From Bacteroidota bacterium (GTDB lineage Bacteria; Bacteroidota; Bacteroidia; Cytophagales; Microscillaceae): a stretch of 35,536 nucleotides of DNA. The translations under genes and the position numbers were made by a program. Positions 25,117 through 32,815 of the stretch are shown in pieces. Where the stretch lies: NCBI GenBank assembly GCA_004292795.1, contig RDXI01000017.1, forward strand, positions 1 to 35,536, given 5' to 3'. Each line of letters starts with the position of its first letter. Position 1 is the stretch's first letter. The notes under the pieces were generated by a model. That model saw only the letters and a program-made list of their open reading frames with translations, ran no database searches and was not told the origin of the DNA.

Positions 25117-25262
25117 GGGGAAAAGGGTAGAGGGGTAGAAAGGTGGAAGGGTAGAGGGGTAGAGGGGTGGAAGGGTAGAGGGGTAGAGGGGTGGAAGGGT
25201 AGAGGCGTGGAAGGGTAGAGGGGTAGAAAGGTAGAGAGGTAGAAAGGTGGAAGGGTAGAGGG
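25117..25262 (-). repeat. Pyrimidine-rich repeat leader before the cytochrome-like gene
   Basis: On the coding strand about 145 bases consist of units such as CCTCTACCC, TTCCACC and TTTCTACC and end at the ATG. Copies of 8-9 bases stand almost head to tail with few purines. It is probably variable in copy number. No separate gene was seen. Confidence 0.8.
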
Positions 25263-25282
25263 CAGTGTATAAACTAATAAAG

Positions 25283-25324
25283 CAACAACTAACATCTAAA
25301 ATCCAACAACTAACATCTAAAATC
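25283..25324. repeat. Two perfect 21-bp tandem copies
   Basis: A 21-base unit starting CAACAACTAACATC and ending TAAAATC is repeated exactly at 25283-25303 and 25304-25324. The second copy overlaps the stop codon of the LuxE-like gene at 25323. Confidence 0.85.
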
Positions 25325-26318
25325 AATACATCAATAAATTACAGCCACGAATGTCGCTATTGTCCACACGCCCTAAGATTTTGAATGAGGTAGGCGAGGA
25401 ACGAGTCGCTATGTCTTGCGTGGCGATGAAGGCGCAGGAGTCCACATTTGCCAAGTCTATAAAATTGATAACGCCAGAAGTGCGTGAAATTGCATAATCG
25501 CGAGGGTCATTCACGTCACGCAATAGTATTTTGCACCACGCAGGCAAGGAAAAAAGCCCCTCGCCTACACTATAGGCTTGCGAGCGCAATTCGGTCATAC
25601 CATATTCTGCATGGACGTTTTTCACTTGTGCCTTTTGCCACAAAATAGCGTGCAGTTCCTCGCGGATAAGCTCTTTCCTACGCCCTTTCATACCGCCTGT
25701 TTCCATGACGATAATGTCCGACAAGTCAGGCGCGTATTGTTCTACAAGGTCGAGCAAGGCAAAAGTAACCCCTATGAGCAGTATTTTTCTATCGTTTTGT
25801 TGGCGTAGGCGAGCTATTGTATCTAATAGTTCAGTCATGTTTTGCAAGAAAAAACCCGCGTGTGCCGACTGACTTTTGCGCATAAAAGCCTCTACCATAT
25901 ACACCAAAGAAGACGTATCGCGCTCAAGGTACGAAGGCAGGAGAGCCAAGATATGGTAATTTTCCAACGCACCATACACTTGCTCGAAGGCAAATATACT
26001 TACCTGCTCATAAAACGCCAAATCCGTAACGTGGTGTTGGCTGGTTTTTTGCCCCGTTGTGCCACTGCTTTCGAATATCTTTTCTACGGTGGGCTTGCCT
26101 ACCAAGACCGCATGATGTTTGAAGCACTCTATAGGCAAGAACGGAATTTGCGCAAGGCTCTGCACGTCAGTAGGCAAGACTCGCAATGCTTCCAAATATC
26201 GCTTATAAACAGCATTTTCCCTTGCCTGATATTGGAACAAGGCAAGGGCTTTCGCTTCAAAATCTTGCGCAGTGGTCTGCACGAGGTTATCCTTAAAAGA
26301 CTGAACAGAAAAATCCAT
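25323..26318 (-). CDS. LuxE-like acyl-protein synthetase / acyltransferase
   Basis: The protein has 331 residues from the ATG at 26318 (MDFSVQSF); 12 upstream residues in frame are not used. The adenylate-forming phosphate loop FESSGTTGQKT is at 82-92. Further marks: LALLPSYLERDTSSLVYMV, VMETGGMKGRRKELIREELH, and VHAEYGMTELRSQAYS, the AMP-binding YGMTE motif. The family activates fatty or other carboxylic acids as acyl-AMP. LuxE itself serves bioluminescence, but no other lux gene is here, and Bacteroidetes commonly carry such an enzyme alone. Supplying or recycling an acyl group for lipids or surface sugars is inferred. Confidence 0.85.
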   Translation of the reverse strand: MDFSVQSFKDNLVQTTAQDFEAKALALFQYQARENAVYKRYLEALRVLPTDVQSLAQIPFLPIECFKHHAVLVGKPTVEKIFESSGTTGQKTSQHHVTDLAFYEQVSIFAFEQVYGALENYHILALLPSYLERDTSSLVYMVEAFMRKSQSAHAGFFLQNMTELLDTIARLRQQNDRKILLIGVTFALLDLVEQYAPDLSDIIVMETGGMKGRRKELIREELHAILWQKAQVKNVHAEYGMTELRSQAYSVGEGLFSLPAWCKILLRDVNDPRDYAISRTSGVINFIDLANVDSCAFIATQDIATRSSPTSFKILGRVDNSDIRGCNLLMY

Positions 26319-26335
26319 TAAAAAAAATATTGTAA

Positions 26336-26394
26336 GTGGTTTGTGAGGACACAAACCACGGTGGGTAACTAACCGCAGGCTAAAGCCTACGCTA
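26336..26394. repeat. Intergenic hairpins, REP-like
   Basis: GTGGTTTGTG (26336-26345) and CACAAACCAC (26350-26359) form a perfect 10-bp hairpin with loop AGGA. A second palindrome, CGCAGGCTAAAGCCTACG, follows near 26374-26391. The latter resembles dispersed REP-like sequences of many bacterial genomes. It lies between a pseudogene end and the LuxE-like gene. Confidence 0.6.
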
Positions 26395-26400
26395 CAGCAG

Positions 26401-27545
26401 TTATTTCAACTCCTCCAACGCGAGCCACGCCATAAGTCCCATACCTATTTCCAAAGAAGATTCTTCAATGTCGAAAGTAGGCGTATGTACTGATGAAATG
26501 ATATTGCGGGCTTCGTTGCGCGTGCCGAGTCGGTAGAAACAAGCATCTATTTGTTGGGAGTAGTAGGCGAAATCCTCGCCTGCCAACCACAAATCCAAAT
26601 CTACTACATTTTCTGTTCCCAAATACGCTTCCGCACTTTGTTTCATACGGCGCGTTAGTTCGGGGTTATTTTTCAGGTGAGGATAGCCTACACGCACTTC
26701 GAACTCACAAGTACCGCCCATAGCTTCAGCAATGCCTTCTGCCATTTTTACCATACGCTTGTGCGCATCTGCTCGCCACGCTTCGTCATAAGTGCGGAAT
26801 GTTCCCTCGATATACACTTCGTTTGGAATTACATTCGTTGCGCCATTGGCTATTACTTTGCCAAAGGAAAGTACCGAAGGAATTTTGGGGCTACAGTTTC
26901 GACTAATGATTTGTTGCAAGGCTACAATGATATGCGAAGCAATCAAAATGGGGTCTATCGCCATTTCGGGCATCGCGCCATGTACATACCTTCACGAAAA
27001 CCAACCTTGCCTGCAGGCAAGTGAGGCATCACGTGCTGTCCAATGATACTTTTCGGAGCTTGATAAATGCCTTGCGGTTTCAACACGCCATCTTTTATCA
27101 TGAGCGAAGCCCCGCCCGGTATTTTTTCTTCTCCGGGTTGGAAAAGTAGTTTAACTGTTCCCTCAAATTGGTCGCGCAAATTATGTAAAATATGCGCCAC
27201 ACCAAGCAGGGAAGCCGTATGTGCGTCATGTCCGCAAGCGTGCATTACGCCTTCTTTTTGCGATTTGTAAGGCACATCATTTGCCTCCACGATAGGCAAG
27301 GCATCAATATCGGCACGCAAGGCAACGGTTTTGCTCGAAGGATTCTTGCCTTCTATATACACGACTGTGCCTGTAGTAGCCACGCCTTCATGAGGTGTTA
27401 GCCCCATATCGCGGAGTTGTTGGGCTATGTATTTTGCCGTTTCAAACTCTTCAAAAGAAAGTTCGGGGTGGCTGTGCAGATGTCTGCGTATGCCCACAAT
27501 ATTCGGGAGCGCGTCTTGCGCAAGTTTTTGTATTTGGGATTGCAT
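26401..27545 (-). pseudogene. M20 family amidohydrolase, inactivated by an out-of-frame deletion
   Basis: The N-terminal part from the ATG at 27545 shows RRHLHSHPELSFEE, LRADIDALPI, HACGHDAHTASLLG (metal ligands C104 and H106) and FQPGEEKIPGGA. It reads GFREGMYMA, then goes out of frame at about 26977-26982 and stops a few codons on. The second frame continues with GAMPEMAIDPILIASHII and runs to LALEELK. What is missing is the usual ADE...GKGGH part of the dimerisation domain, about 14-17 residues, including a His important for catalysis. The family (N-acyl amino-acid/indole-acetyl amidohydrolases, hippurate hydrolase type) hydrolyses N-acyl amino acids. Two separate polypeptides are unlikely to be active. 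Confidence 0.85.
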
Positions 27546-27592
27546 AGAGTGAATGAGTGATTGAGTGGGGAGTGAATGATTGAGTGAGGGGG
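27546..27592 (-). repeat. Pyrimidine-rich repeat leader before the M20 gene
   Basis: On the coding strand the units are CACTCAAT, CATTCACT and CACTCCC, ending at the ATG at 27545. The tract is nearly complementary to 27660-27697, so the two could fold on each other. Confidence 0.7.
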
Positions 27593-27659
27593 TGAAAGTG
27601 TTTGGTAACAAAGATAAAACAAATGAACAAAGAAATAAATGAACAAATAAAAACTAACC

Positions 27660-27697
27660 ATTCACTCACTCATTCACTCCCTCACTCATTCACTCTT
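27660..27697. repeat. CATTCACTC tandem repeats, inverted relative to 27546-27592
   Basis: Four to five imperfect copies of CATTCACTC or CACTC stand just after the end of the outer-membrane gene. No coding role was seen. Confidence 0.7.
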
Positions 27698-27698
27698 T

Positions 27699-28652
27699 TT
27701 AAAAGTTGTATTGATAACCAACTGTATAGACTTGCTCGCGTGATAAACCATCAGGATTATGTTTTCGTTGTATGAGGGCATCACCATAGACTACTTTCAG
27801 GGCGTTTTTGACAGAAAGATGATATGTTAAGCCCGATATGATGCTCAAAGCAAGCCCTTTCGTGTCAGGGGCAATACCGCGCACATTCGCGCCATTGGTA
27901 AAAATATCGTCTTGGAAGCGGTAAATGCCCAACAAACCTGTGTGCAAATCTAAGCGTTTGAAACGAATATTGCGCTCTACGCGAAGCATCACATCTGCGT
28001 GGCGTTTCAGGTCTTTTGACATAGGTATGCCATCTTGATGTATGCGTCTTGCGTCATCAGCAGGCAAGGCTTTTCGCCAAACTGTCCACGTAAATTCGTT
28101 TCTGTTGTTGTTTACCAAAGGCAGTTGTAGCCCTGTAGCAATGAGCCAACCCCGCGAAAGGAGCGACACACCCGCCACAAAATCATACGTTCCCAAACTC
28201 GTTTGGTGATACATAGGCAAGGGCAGTCCGTAGCTGGTTTGTTTGTTGGCGTGGTTCGTAGGAATCTTGCCTCCAATGGTCGCGCTTACCTGCATTTTTT
28301 CATTTTGAACCAAAGGGCGCGAATAGCTCAACGAAATATCGCCCAAGCCTTGCGAGTTTTCCAAGTGATTGAACGTCATCATATACGGCAGTTTGATTTG
28401 CACCACATTTTTGTTGCCCCTGCCAAGACTGATATTTGCCTCTACAGTCGTAGCGGCTATGTAGTCCTCGAACTTAGTACGGGCTACATATTGGCTTACC
28501 TCCATAGACATCAATTTGGCAAAACGAGCCACTTTCAGGTGTTGGTCGGGCTTCATAGCACCCATAGTACAAAAGCCCGCATCACTACAACCCTGTGGGT
28601 AGGCAAGGAAAGGAGCGAGCAAACACCCCATAAATAGCGCAATATTTTTCAT
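27699..28652 (-). CDS. Outer-membrane beta-barrel protein (transporter-like), unknown substrate
   Basis: The protein has 317 residues from the ATG at 28652. An earlier ATG at 28676 adds eight residues before the same signal peptide. The leader ends at LAYPQG, and a cysteine-rich start (GCSDAGFCTMGAMKP) follows. Alternating hydrophobic strands with aromatic ends run through the protein: GLGDISLSYSRPLV, QVSATIGGKIPT, YDFVAGVSLLSRGWLIATG. It finishes in VYTVGYQYNF, the terminal Phe signature recognised by the BAM machinery. It is probably a 12-14 strand barrel. The substrate is unknown. Confidence 0.8.
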   Translation of the reverse strand: MKNIALFMGCLLAPFLAYPQGCSDAGFCTMGAMKPDQHLKVARFAKLMSMEVSQYVARTKFEDYIAATTVEANISLGRGNKNVVQIKLPYMMTFNHLENSQGLGDISLSYSRPLVQNEKMQVSATIGGKIPTNHANKQTSYGLPLPMYHQTSLGTYDFVAGVSLLSRGWLIATGLQLPLVNNNRNEFTWTVWRKALPADDARRIHQDGIPMSKDLKRHADVMLRVERNIRFKRLDLHTGLLGIYRFQDDIFTNGANVRGIAPDTKGLALSIISGLTYHLSVKNALKVVYGDALIQRKHNPDGLSREQVYTVGYQYNF

Positions 28653-28693
28653 AGCCTTGTTCGAGAATTTATACAATGCGGAAGTTTCTACAA

Positions 28694-28724
28694 CAAAAAT
28701 ACGCCAAACTATCCTAAATACAAA
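28694..28724 (-). promoter_or_regulatory. Promoter of the outer-membrane barrel gene
   Basis: On the minus strand TTTG (28721-28724) and TATTTTTG (28694-28701) with a 19-base spacer match the Bacteroidetes consensus. The ATG at 28652 is about 40 bases on. Confidence 0.6.
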
Positions 28725-28839
28725 ATTTGGCAGTTTGGAATAACAAAATTATAGCATTTCCAAAGCGTATTTGTTTTCTTTATAGCAATATCATACTTAT
28801 TTGGTATAATGTTTTTATTTTTTGATAAAATGTATTTCT

Positions 28840-28965
28840 TATTTAAGTCAATGTATTTATCCGTTGAGTCATTGTACTACTCCGTTGAGCCAGTGTACTA
28901 CTCCGTTAAGCCAATGTAGCACTCCGTTAAGCCAGTGTACTACTCCGTTAAGCGAATGTATGTGA
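28840..28965. repeat. 21-bp tandem repeat, about six copies
   Basis: Units start at 28861, 28882, 28903, 28924 and 28945, with a decayed unit before them. The consensus begins CCGTTAAGCCAGTGTAC and ends TACT. The plus-strand frame reads PLSQCTT heptads and the minus-strand frame LNGVVHW heptads, but neither has a good start, so coding is doubtful. The rest of 28725-29187 is AT-rich DNA in which I see no gene. Confidence 0.8.
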
Positions 28966-29187
28966 TTTTGAGCAAAATAAGTGCTACAATGACCTAACGA
29001 AATAAAACAATGGATTAAATAAGGAATACCATGTATCAAAAAAGATGTATTTTGTATAGTATCAACACGAATATTCAACATGATAGCTATTACACCTCAT
29101 TTTATACACCGCGTAGGCAAGCCCTGTGCAGTTTGGGGTATGCATGGGCAGTGTTAAAAAAGCAAGAAATAAAAACGTTTTGGTAGG

Positions 29188-29221
29188 TTTGCTTGTATAT
29201 CGTAAAAACTCCCTAAATTTG
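29188..29221 (+). promoter_or_regulatory. Promoter of the OmpL47-repeat gene
   Basis: TTTG (29188-29191) and TAAATTTG (29214-29221) with a 22-base spacer fit the Bacteroidetes pattern. The ATG follows 27 bases later. Confidence 0.6.
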
Positions 29222-29248
29222 CTACCAAAATCTGACTGCCTTTGAATT

Positions 29249-30961
29249 ATGAACAAAATATATACATTTTTTGCAGTAAGCCTGTTGGCTATCGGTGTCG
29301 TGGGTGCGCAAACGCCTATCAATCACCCCAAAAAGCATTATGTGGACTCCCTCAATCGCTACCACTTACAAGCCGAATTGCCTATTTATATTCATATCTC
29401 TACCTCGCCTGATGGAAAGACTGTGCCACTCGCGCCCAATGACCAAAAGGAGGTAAAGGCTATTTATCTTGATGGACACGGCAAACATACGTTGAAGCAC
29501 GTGGACGGACTGCACCAAACCGAAGATAAGTTTTGGATTTATGCTGATGGACTCGCGCCTACTTCGAACATTGCCTTCTTGAATGCGCCACGCTTCAACA
29601 ATGCAGGCAAGCAATATTATGGGCAAAACCTGCTATTGACTTTGGTAACCAAAGACGAGATGTCGGGCATACAAGGCTTGTATCATTCCTTGAATGGCGA
29701 GGATTTCAAACTCTATGGCGTACCGCTTCGCTTCGACAAAGAGGGCAACTACACGCATAAGTATTATGCAGTGGACAATGTGGGCAATATAGAAGCCTTG
29801 CGAAGCAATGATTTCACAGTCGACCTTTCCGCGCCCAATACCTATCACAATGTAGTAGGTATTGCAGATGGCAACATTATTTCCACCTCCACGCGCATTT
29901 ATCTTACGCCTTCAGATAGCATTTCGGGCTTGTCGCGCACCTTTTACCGCATTGATGGCGAGGCTGAAAAGCCCTACATGGCGCGTAACCTTGTGCCGTT
30001 TAGCTACTTGCCTGATGGCGAACATACGCTTACCTACTATTCGGTGGACAATGTGGAGAACCGCGAAAAAGACCAAACTTTCACTTTTTATTTGGATAAA
30101 ACCTCGCCTATTATGTCTGCAGATGTATTGGGAGATAGGTTTATTGTAGATGGCAAGGTGTATTTTTCGGGGCGTACCAAGTTAAAACTTACGGCTGTCG
30201 ATAACAAGTCGGGCATCAAAGAAATCAAGTTTTCGATAGATGGACAAGAGTATGATACTTACAAAGATGCGTTTTATTTGCCAAGTCAATCAGGTGTGCA
30301 TACCATTCGTTATTATGCCTTAGACAACATGGGCAATCAAGGCGTGGGCAACAGCGACCAAAAAGTTGATGAATTTCTGCACAATGTAAGCCAAGTCTAT
30401 GTCGATTTGACGGGTCCCGTGTTGAATTATCAATATGCGGGTCCCATTTTCCAAAAAGGCGATACAATATTTATAAGCAATCGTAGCCGAGTACAACTTT
30501 CTGCCTTTGACCCCGAGTCGGGTTTGCAAAAAATCACGTACAGCGTTGATGGCGAAACGCAAGAAAACCCCTATCAAGGCTCTTTCTCTATCTCGCAAGC
30601 GGGAGCGCATAAGGTTGAATTTTATGGCTATGACAACGTAAACAACCGCAATGTGCGCAGTTTCAACTTGACAGTGGACAATGACGGACCGATTATTTAC
30701 CCATCGTTCAGTAACTCGCCTACCCGCACTGAAGACGTGCCTGTGTATCCTTCGTATGTTACGTTGTTCTTAGCGGCTACAGATTTGAATACGGGTTTGG
30801 AGCAAATCTACTACAAAATCAATGGCGAGTCAGAAGTACCCTATACGGGCATTATTCGCGGGTTCAAGAAAAACAGGGTGTACAATGTTCTCATTCGCGC
30901 CACTGACCTTTTGGGCAACCAAAACGAAAGAACCATTACTTTCAAAACGGATAAATACTAA
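29249..30961 (+). CDS. Secreted protein with OmpL47-type Ig-like repeats
   Basis: The protein has 570 residues with a signal peptide about 1-20 (ending VVGAQ). About five repeats of some 85-95 residues follow, each with the pattern SGI-x-x-x-x-Y-S-(I/V)-DG, then G-x-H-x-(I/L)-x-YYA-x-D-x-x-GN, then a D-x-(T/S)-(A/G)-P linker. Examples are KEIKFSIDGQEYDTYKDAF with TIRYYALDNMGNQG, and QKITYSVDGETQENPYQG with KVEFYGYDNVNNRN. OmpL47 domains occur in surface proteins, some binding host matrix. A surface or periplasmic structural role is inferred. The stop overlaps the waaA stop by four bases, with no ordinary terminator between them. Confidence 0.85.
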   Translation: MNKIYTFFAVSLLAIGVVGAQTPINHPKKHYVDSLNRYHLQAELPIYIHISTSPDGKTVPLAPNDQKEVKAIYLDGHGKHTLKHVDGLHQTEDKFWIYADGLAPTSNIAFLNAPRFNNAGKQYYGQNLLLTLVTKDEMSGIQGLYHSLNGEDFKLYGVPLRFDKEGNYTHKYYAVDNVGNIEALRSNDFTVDLSAPNTYHNVVGIADGNIISTSTRIYLTPSDSISGLSRTFYRIDGEAEKPYMARNLVPFSYLPDGEHTLTYYSVDNVENREKDQTFTFYLDKTSPIMSADVLGDRFIVDGKVYFSGRTKLKLTAVDNKSGIKEIKFSIDGQEYDTYKDAFYLPSQSGVHTIRYYALDNMGNQGVGNSDQKVDEFLHNVSQVYVDLTGPVLNYQYAGPIFQKGDTIFISNRSRVQLSAFDPESGLQKITYSVDGETQENPYQGSFSISQAGAHKVEFYGYDNVNNRNVRSFNLTVDNDGPIIYPSFSNSPTRTEDVPVYPSYVTLFLAATDLNTGLEQIYYKINGESEVPYTGIIRGFKKNRVYNVLIRATDLLGNQNERTITFKTDKY

Positions 30962-32217
30962 ACTGCCTTGCCTAAGAGCGCGAGGCTGTTGAGGTAGGCA
31001 AGCACTTTATTTGCCCCGCCTTGCTTGTTTTCAATATACGCTTTTGCTTCCTTGCCTGCCGTTTGCCTCTCGGCTTCGTAGGCAAGGAATTTTGTTAATA
31101 AAGCCTCAAACTCTGCACTATTGCGGATAGAAAAAGCCCCGCCTGCCTTGATGAGTGCGTCTGCTTCGGGAAATTTGCGATAGTCGCGCCCAAAAATAAC
31201 AGGCAAGCCAAAAGCCGATGGTTCTAAAATGTTGTGCAATCCTTCTTTGAACGCGCCACCCACGTAGGCAAGACTGCCATAATGATACAACCGCGACAGC
31301 ATACCCACGTTGTCAATCAACAGCACACGCGGGGAGTCTTGGCTTGCCTGCCCCTGTAGCAGTTGGCTGTAGCGGATAGTTTGGTTGGGGAAAGAGCTTT
31401 CTATCTTTTGCAAAGTGCTTTCGTGTATCTCGTGGGGCGCGAAAATGATTTTCAAATCAAGGAATTTTTGCGCCAATGTAGGCAAGATAACCTCCAAATC
31501 GCGCTCCCACACACTCCCCGCCACCAAAGTAGGCGAGTCTTGCCTCCATTGCGCCACAGGCAAGATAGGCTCGAATTGGGCAACAGTAGCTAATACGCGG
31601 TCAAAGCGCGTATCACCTGCCACTTGTGCATTGTCAAAATGATGTTCCTTCAACAAAGCCAAACTTTCCTCATTTTGCACAAAAATTTGCGTAAACTTTT
31701 GTAGTATATCTAAAAAATAACGCGCTGAAGGTTTGAAAAAGAACTGTTCTTGCCTGAAAGTAGCCGAGAACAAGACGATAGGCACTTTCCTTGCCTGCAT
31801 TTCCGCCAACACATTCCACCAAAATTCGTATTTTACCCACAGCGCGAGGCTTGGCTGTATGATGTCGAGCCAACGTTTGGCGTTGGCGTGGGTGTCTATG
31901 GGCAGGTAAGTTACAAAATCGGCTTGCGCATAGTCTTTGCGCACTTCATAGCCCGAAGGCGAGAAAAAACTAAGCAACAAAAAAAAGCGGTTTCCATGCT
32001 GTAGCCTTAGCCCTTCTATCACAGGTCTTGCCTGCTCGAACTCGCCAAGCGAAGCCACATGAACCCACACTACAGGCTTTTCGTTGCCTTGCAAGGCTTT
32101 TTCTAAAGATTGCCACACATTTTTTCGCCCCTGCACCCATAGCCGTGCTTTGGTATGAAAGGGGGAGGCAAGGCGCAACGCAAGCCCATACAAACGAACA
32201 GAAAGACCATACAACAT
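30958..32217 (-). CDS. waaA: 3-deoxy-D-manno-octulosonic acid (Kdo) transferase
   Basis: The protein has 419 residues from the ATG at 32217 (MLYGLSVRLYGLALRLASPF, the typical membrane-anchor start). An upstream TTG would lie before a terminator and is rejected. It transfers Kdo from CMP-Kdo to lipid A precursors at the inner face of the inner membrane. Family marks: VWVHVASLGEFEQARPVIE, LPIDTHANAKRWL, KYEFWWNVL, VQNEESLALL, GDTRFDRV, AGSVWERD, FAPHEIHE, YVGGAFKEGLHNILEPSAFG and PVIFGRDYRKFPEA, which are the GT30 and glycosyltransferase-B nucleotide-sugar motifs. It is a single gene, and its 3' end carries several copies of the TAGGCAAG word. Confidence 0.95.
   Translation of the reverse strand: MLYGLSVRLYGLALRLASPFHTKARLWVQGRKNVWQSLEKALQGNEKPVVWVHVASLGEFEQARPVIEGLRLQHGNRFFLLLSFFSPSGYEVRKDYAQADFVTYLPIDTHANAKRWLDIIQPSLALWVKYEFWWNVLAEMQARKVPIVLFSATFRQEQFFFKPSARYFLDILQKFTQIFVQNEESLALLKEHHFDNAQVAGDTRFDRVLATVAQFEPILPVAQWRQDSPTLVAGSVWERDLEVILPTLAQKFLDLKIIFAPHEIHESTLQKIESSFPNQTIRYSQLLQGQASQDSPRVLLIDNVGMLSRLYHYGSLAYVGGAFKEGLHNILEPSAFGLPVIFGRDYRKFPEADALIKAGGAFSIRNSAEFEALLTKFLAYEAERQTAGKEAKAYIENKQGGANKVLAYLNSLALLGKAV
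30967..31002. repeat. Inverted pair of the TAGGCAAG word at a convergent junction
   Basis: CTTGCCTA (30967-30974) and TAGGCAAG (30995-31002) face each other 6 bases after the plus-strand stop at 30961, inside the last codons of waaA. The stem is 8 bp with a 20-base loop. It may end the plus-strand transcript. Confidence 0.55.
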
Positions 32218-32230
32218 AGCGCAAAGATAA

Positions 32231-32268
32231 AAAAAACTGTTAAGCAATGTAATGCTTAACAGTTTTTT
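32231..32268 (-). terminator. Strong rho-independent terminator of the sus operon
   Basis: AAAAAACTGTTAAGCA (32231-32246) and TGCTTAACAGTTTTTT (32253-32268) form a perfect 16-bp stem with loop ATGTAA. It lies between the lipoprotein stop at 32293 and the waaA ATG. Confidence 0.9.
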
Positions 32269-32292
32269 GTAAAATCGCAAAGAAAGATTGGT

Positions 32293-32739
32293 TTAGTAAA
32301 CCGTATTTTTTGCTTTTAGTTTATAGAGCAATTTTTGTTTTACACCCAAAACATCAACCTCTTCTTCTATCCACATAGCATTTTCCTTGAGTTTTTTTAT
32401 AGTGCCTTCAGTTGCGACAGCCCCTACTGCTTCGGGTGTAAATTTTACTTTCTCTTTGCCATCAGCAAATTCCCATTTGCCTTTGTCTGTTGTGCCTGTA
32501 TAGCGTTCAAAGTAAGATCCATCTTCTTTGAATTCTACTTCATTGAATAATCCACCTGCTGAAGCTATATCGGCAGTAACATTTTTGCCGTCTAATTCAA
32601 TGGCTTCAATAAGCCACGTGTTCACAAAACGAGCTTTTTTAGAACGTAAACTCAAACCTGGTCCTTCTTCATATTTGCCACACGCTGTAAGACCTGCCAC
32701 AACGACAAACAAAGATAGAACGAAAACTTTTATTTTCAT
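32293..32739 (-). CDS. Lipocalin-like lipoprotein, third gene of the sus operon
   Basis: The protein has 148 residues from the ATG at 32739. The signal peptide ends in a good lipobox, GLTAC (C20). The mature part is one beta domain: KKARFVNTWLIEAIELDGKN, FKEDGSYFERYTG, TDKGKWEFADGKEKVKFTPE, LLYKLKAKN. The G-x-W and W-x-F strand pattern resembles Bacteroidetes lipocalin-like lipoproteins (DUF5004 or similar, by pattern only). It is 76 bases after susD on the same strand and before a strong terminator, so it is probably an accessory surface lipoprotein of the uptake system. Confidence 0.75.
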   Translation of the reverse strand: MKIKVFVLSLFVVVAGLTACGKYEEGPGLSLRSKKARFVNTWLIEAIELDGKNVTADIASAGGLFNEVEFKEDGSYFERYTGTTDKGKWEFADGKEKVKFTPEAVGAVATEGTIKKLKENAMWIEEEVDVLGVKQKLLYKLKAKNTVY

Positions 32740-32775
32740 ATATGTTGATTTTAAGGAATTAGAAATGAAACAATA

Positions 32776-32807
32776 ACAAGCGCAAAGCAAAGCGGCTCCG
32801 CGCTTGT
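32776..32807 (-). promoter_or_regulatory. Intercistronic hairpin between susD and the lipoprotein gene
   Basis: ACAAGCGC (32776-32783) and GCGCTTGT (32800-32807) form an 8-bp GC-rich stem with a 16-base loop and no T run. It may stabilise the susD end of the message or reduce read-through. Confidence 0.45.
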
Positions 32808-32815
32808 ATGGTTGA

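Noticed and set aside
25117..25326. N-terminal extension of the cytochrome-like protein (LPPLYPSTLPP repeats)
   Set aside because: The signal peptide begins at 25116 and the extension is repeat DNA.
25323..26318. Part of a bioluminescence (lux) operon
   Set aside because: No luxA, luxB, luxC or luxD genes are nearby, and LuxE-like proteins stand alone in many Bacteroidetes.
28869..29081. A 70-codon minus-strand frame over the 21-bp repeats
   Set aside because: It depends on a TTG start and half of it is minisatellite. There is no support for translation.
29031..29186. A 51-codon plus-strand frame before the OmpL47 gene
   Set aside because: It has no family features and no promoter of its own, and it ends just before the promoter of the next gene. 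Chance is likely.
32218..32280. Upstream TTG start for waaA
   Set aside because: It would place the start on the far side of a perfect 16-bp terminator stem. The ATG at 32217 gives the normal family N-terminus.
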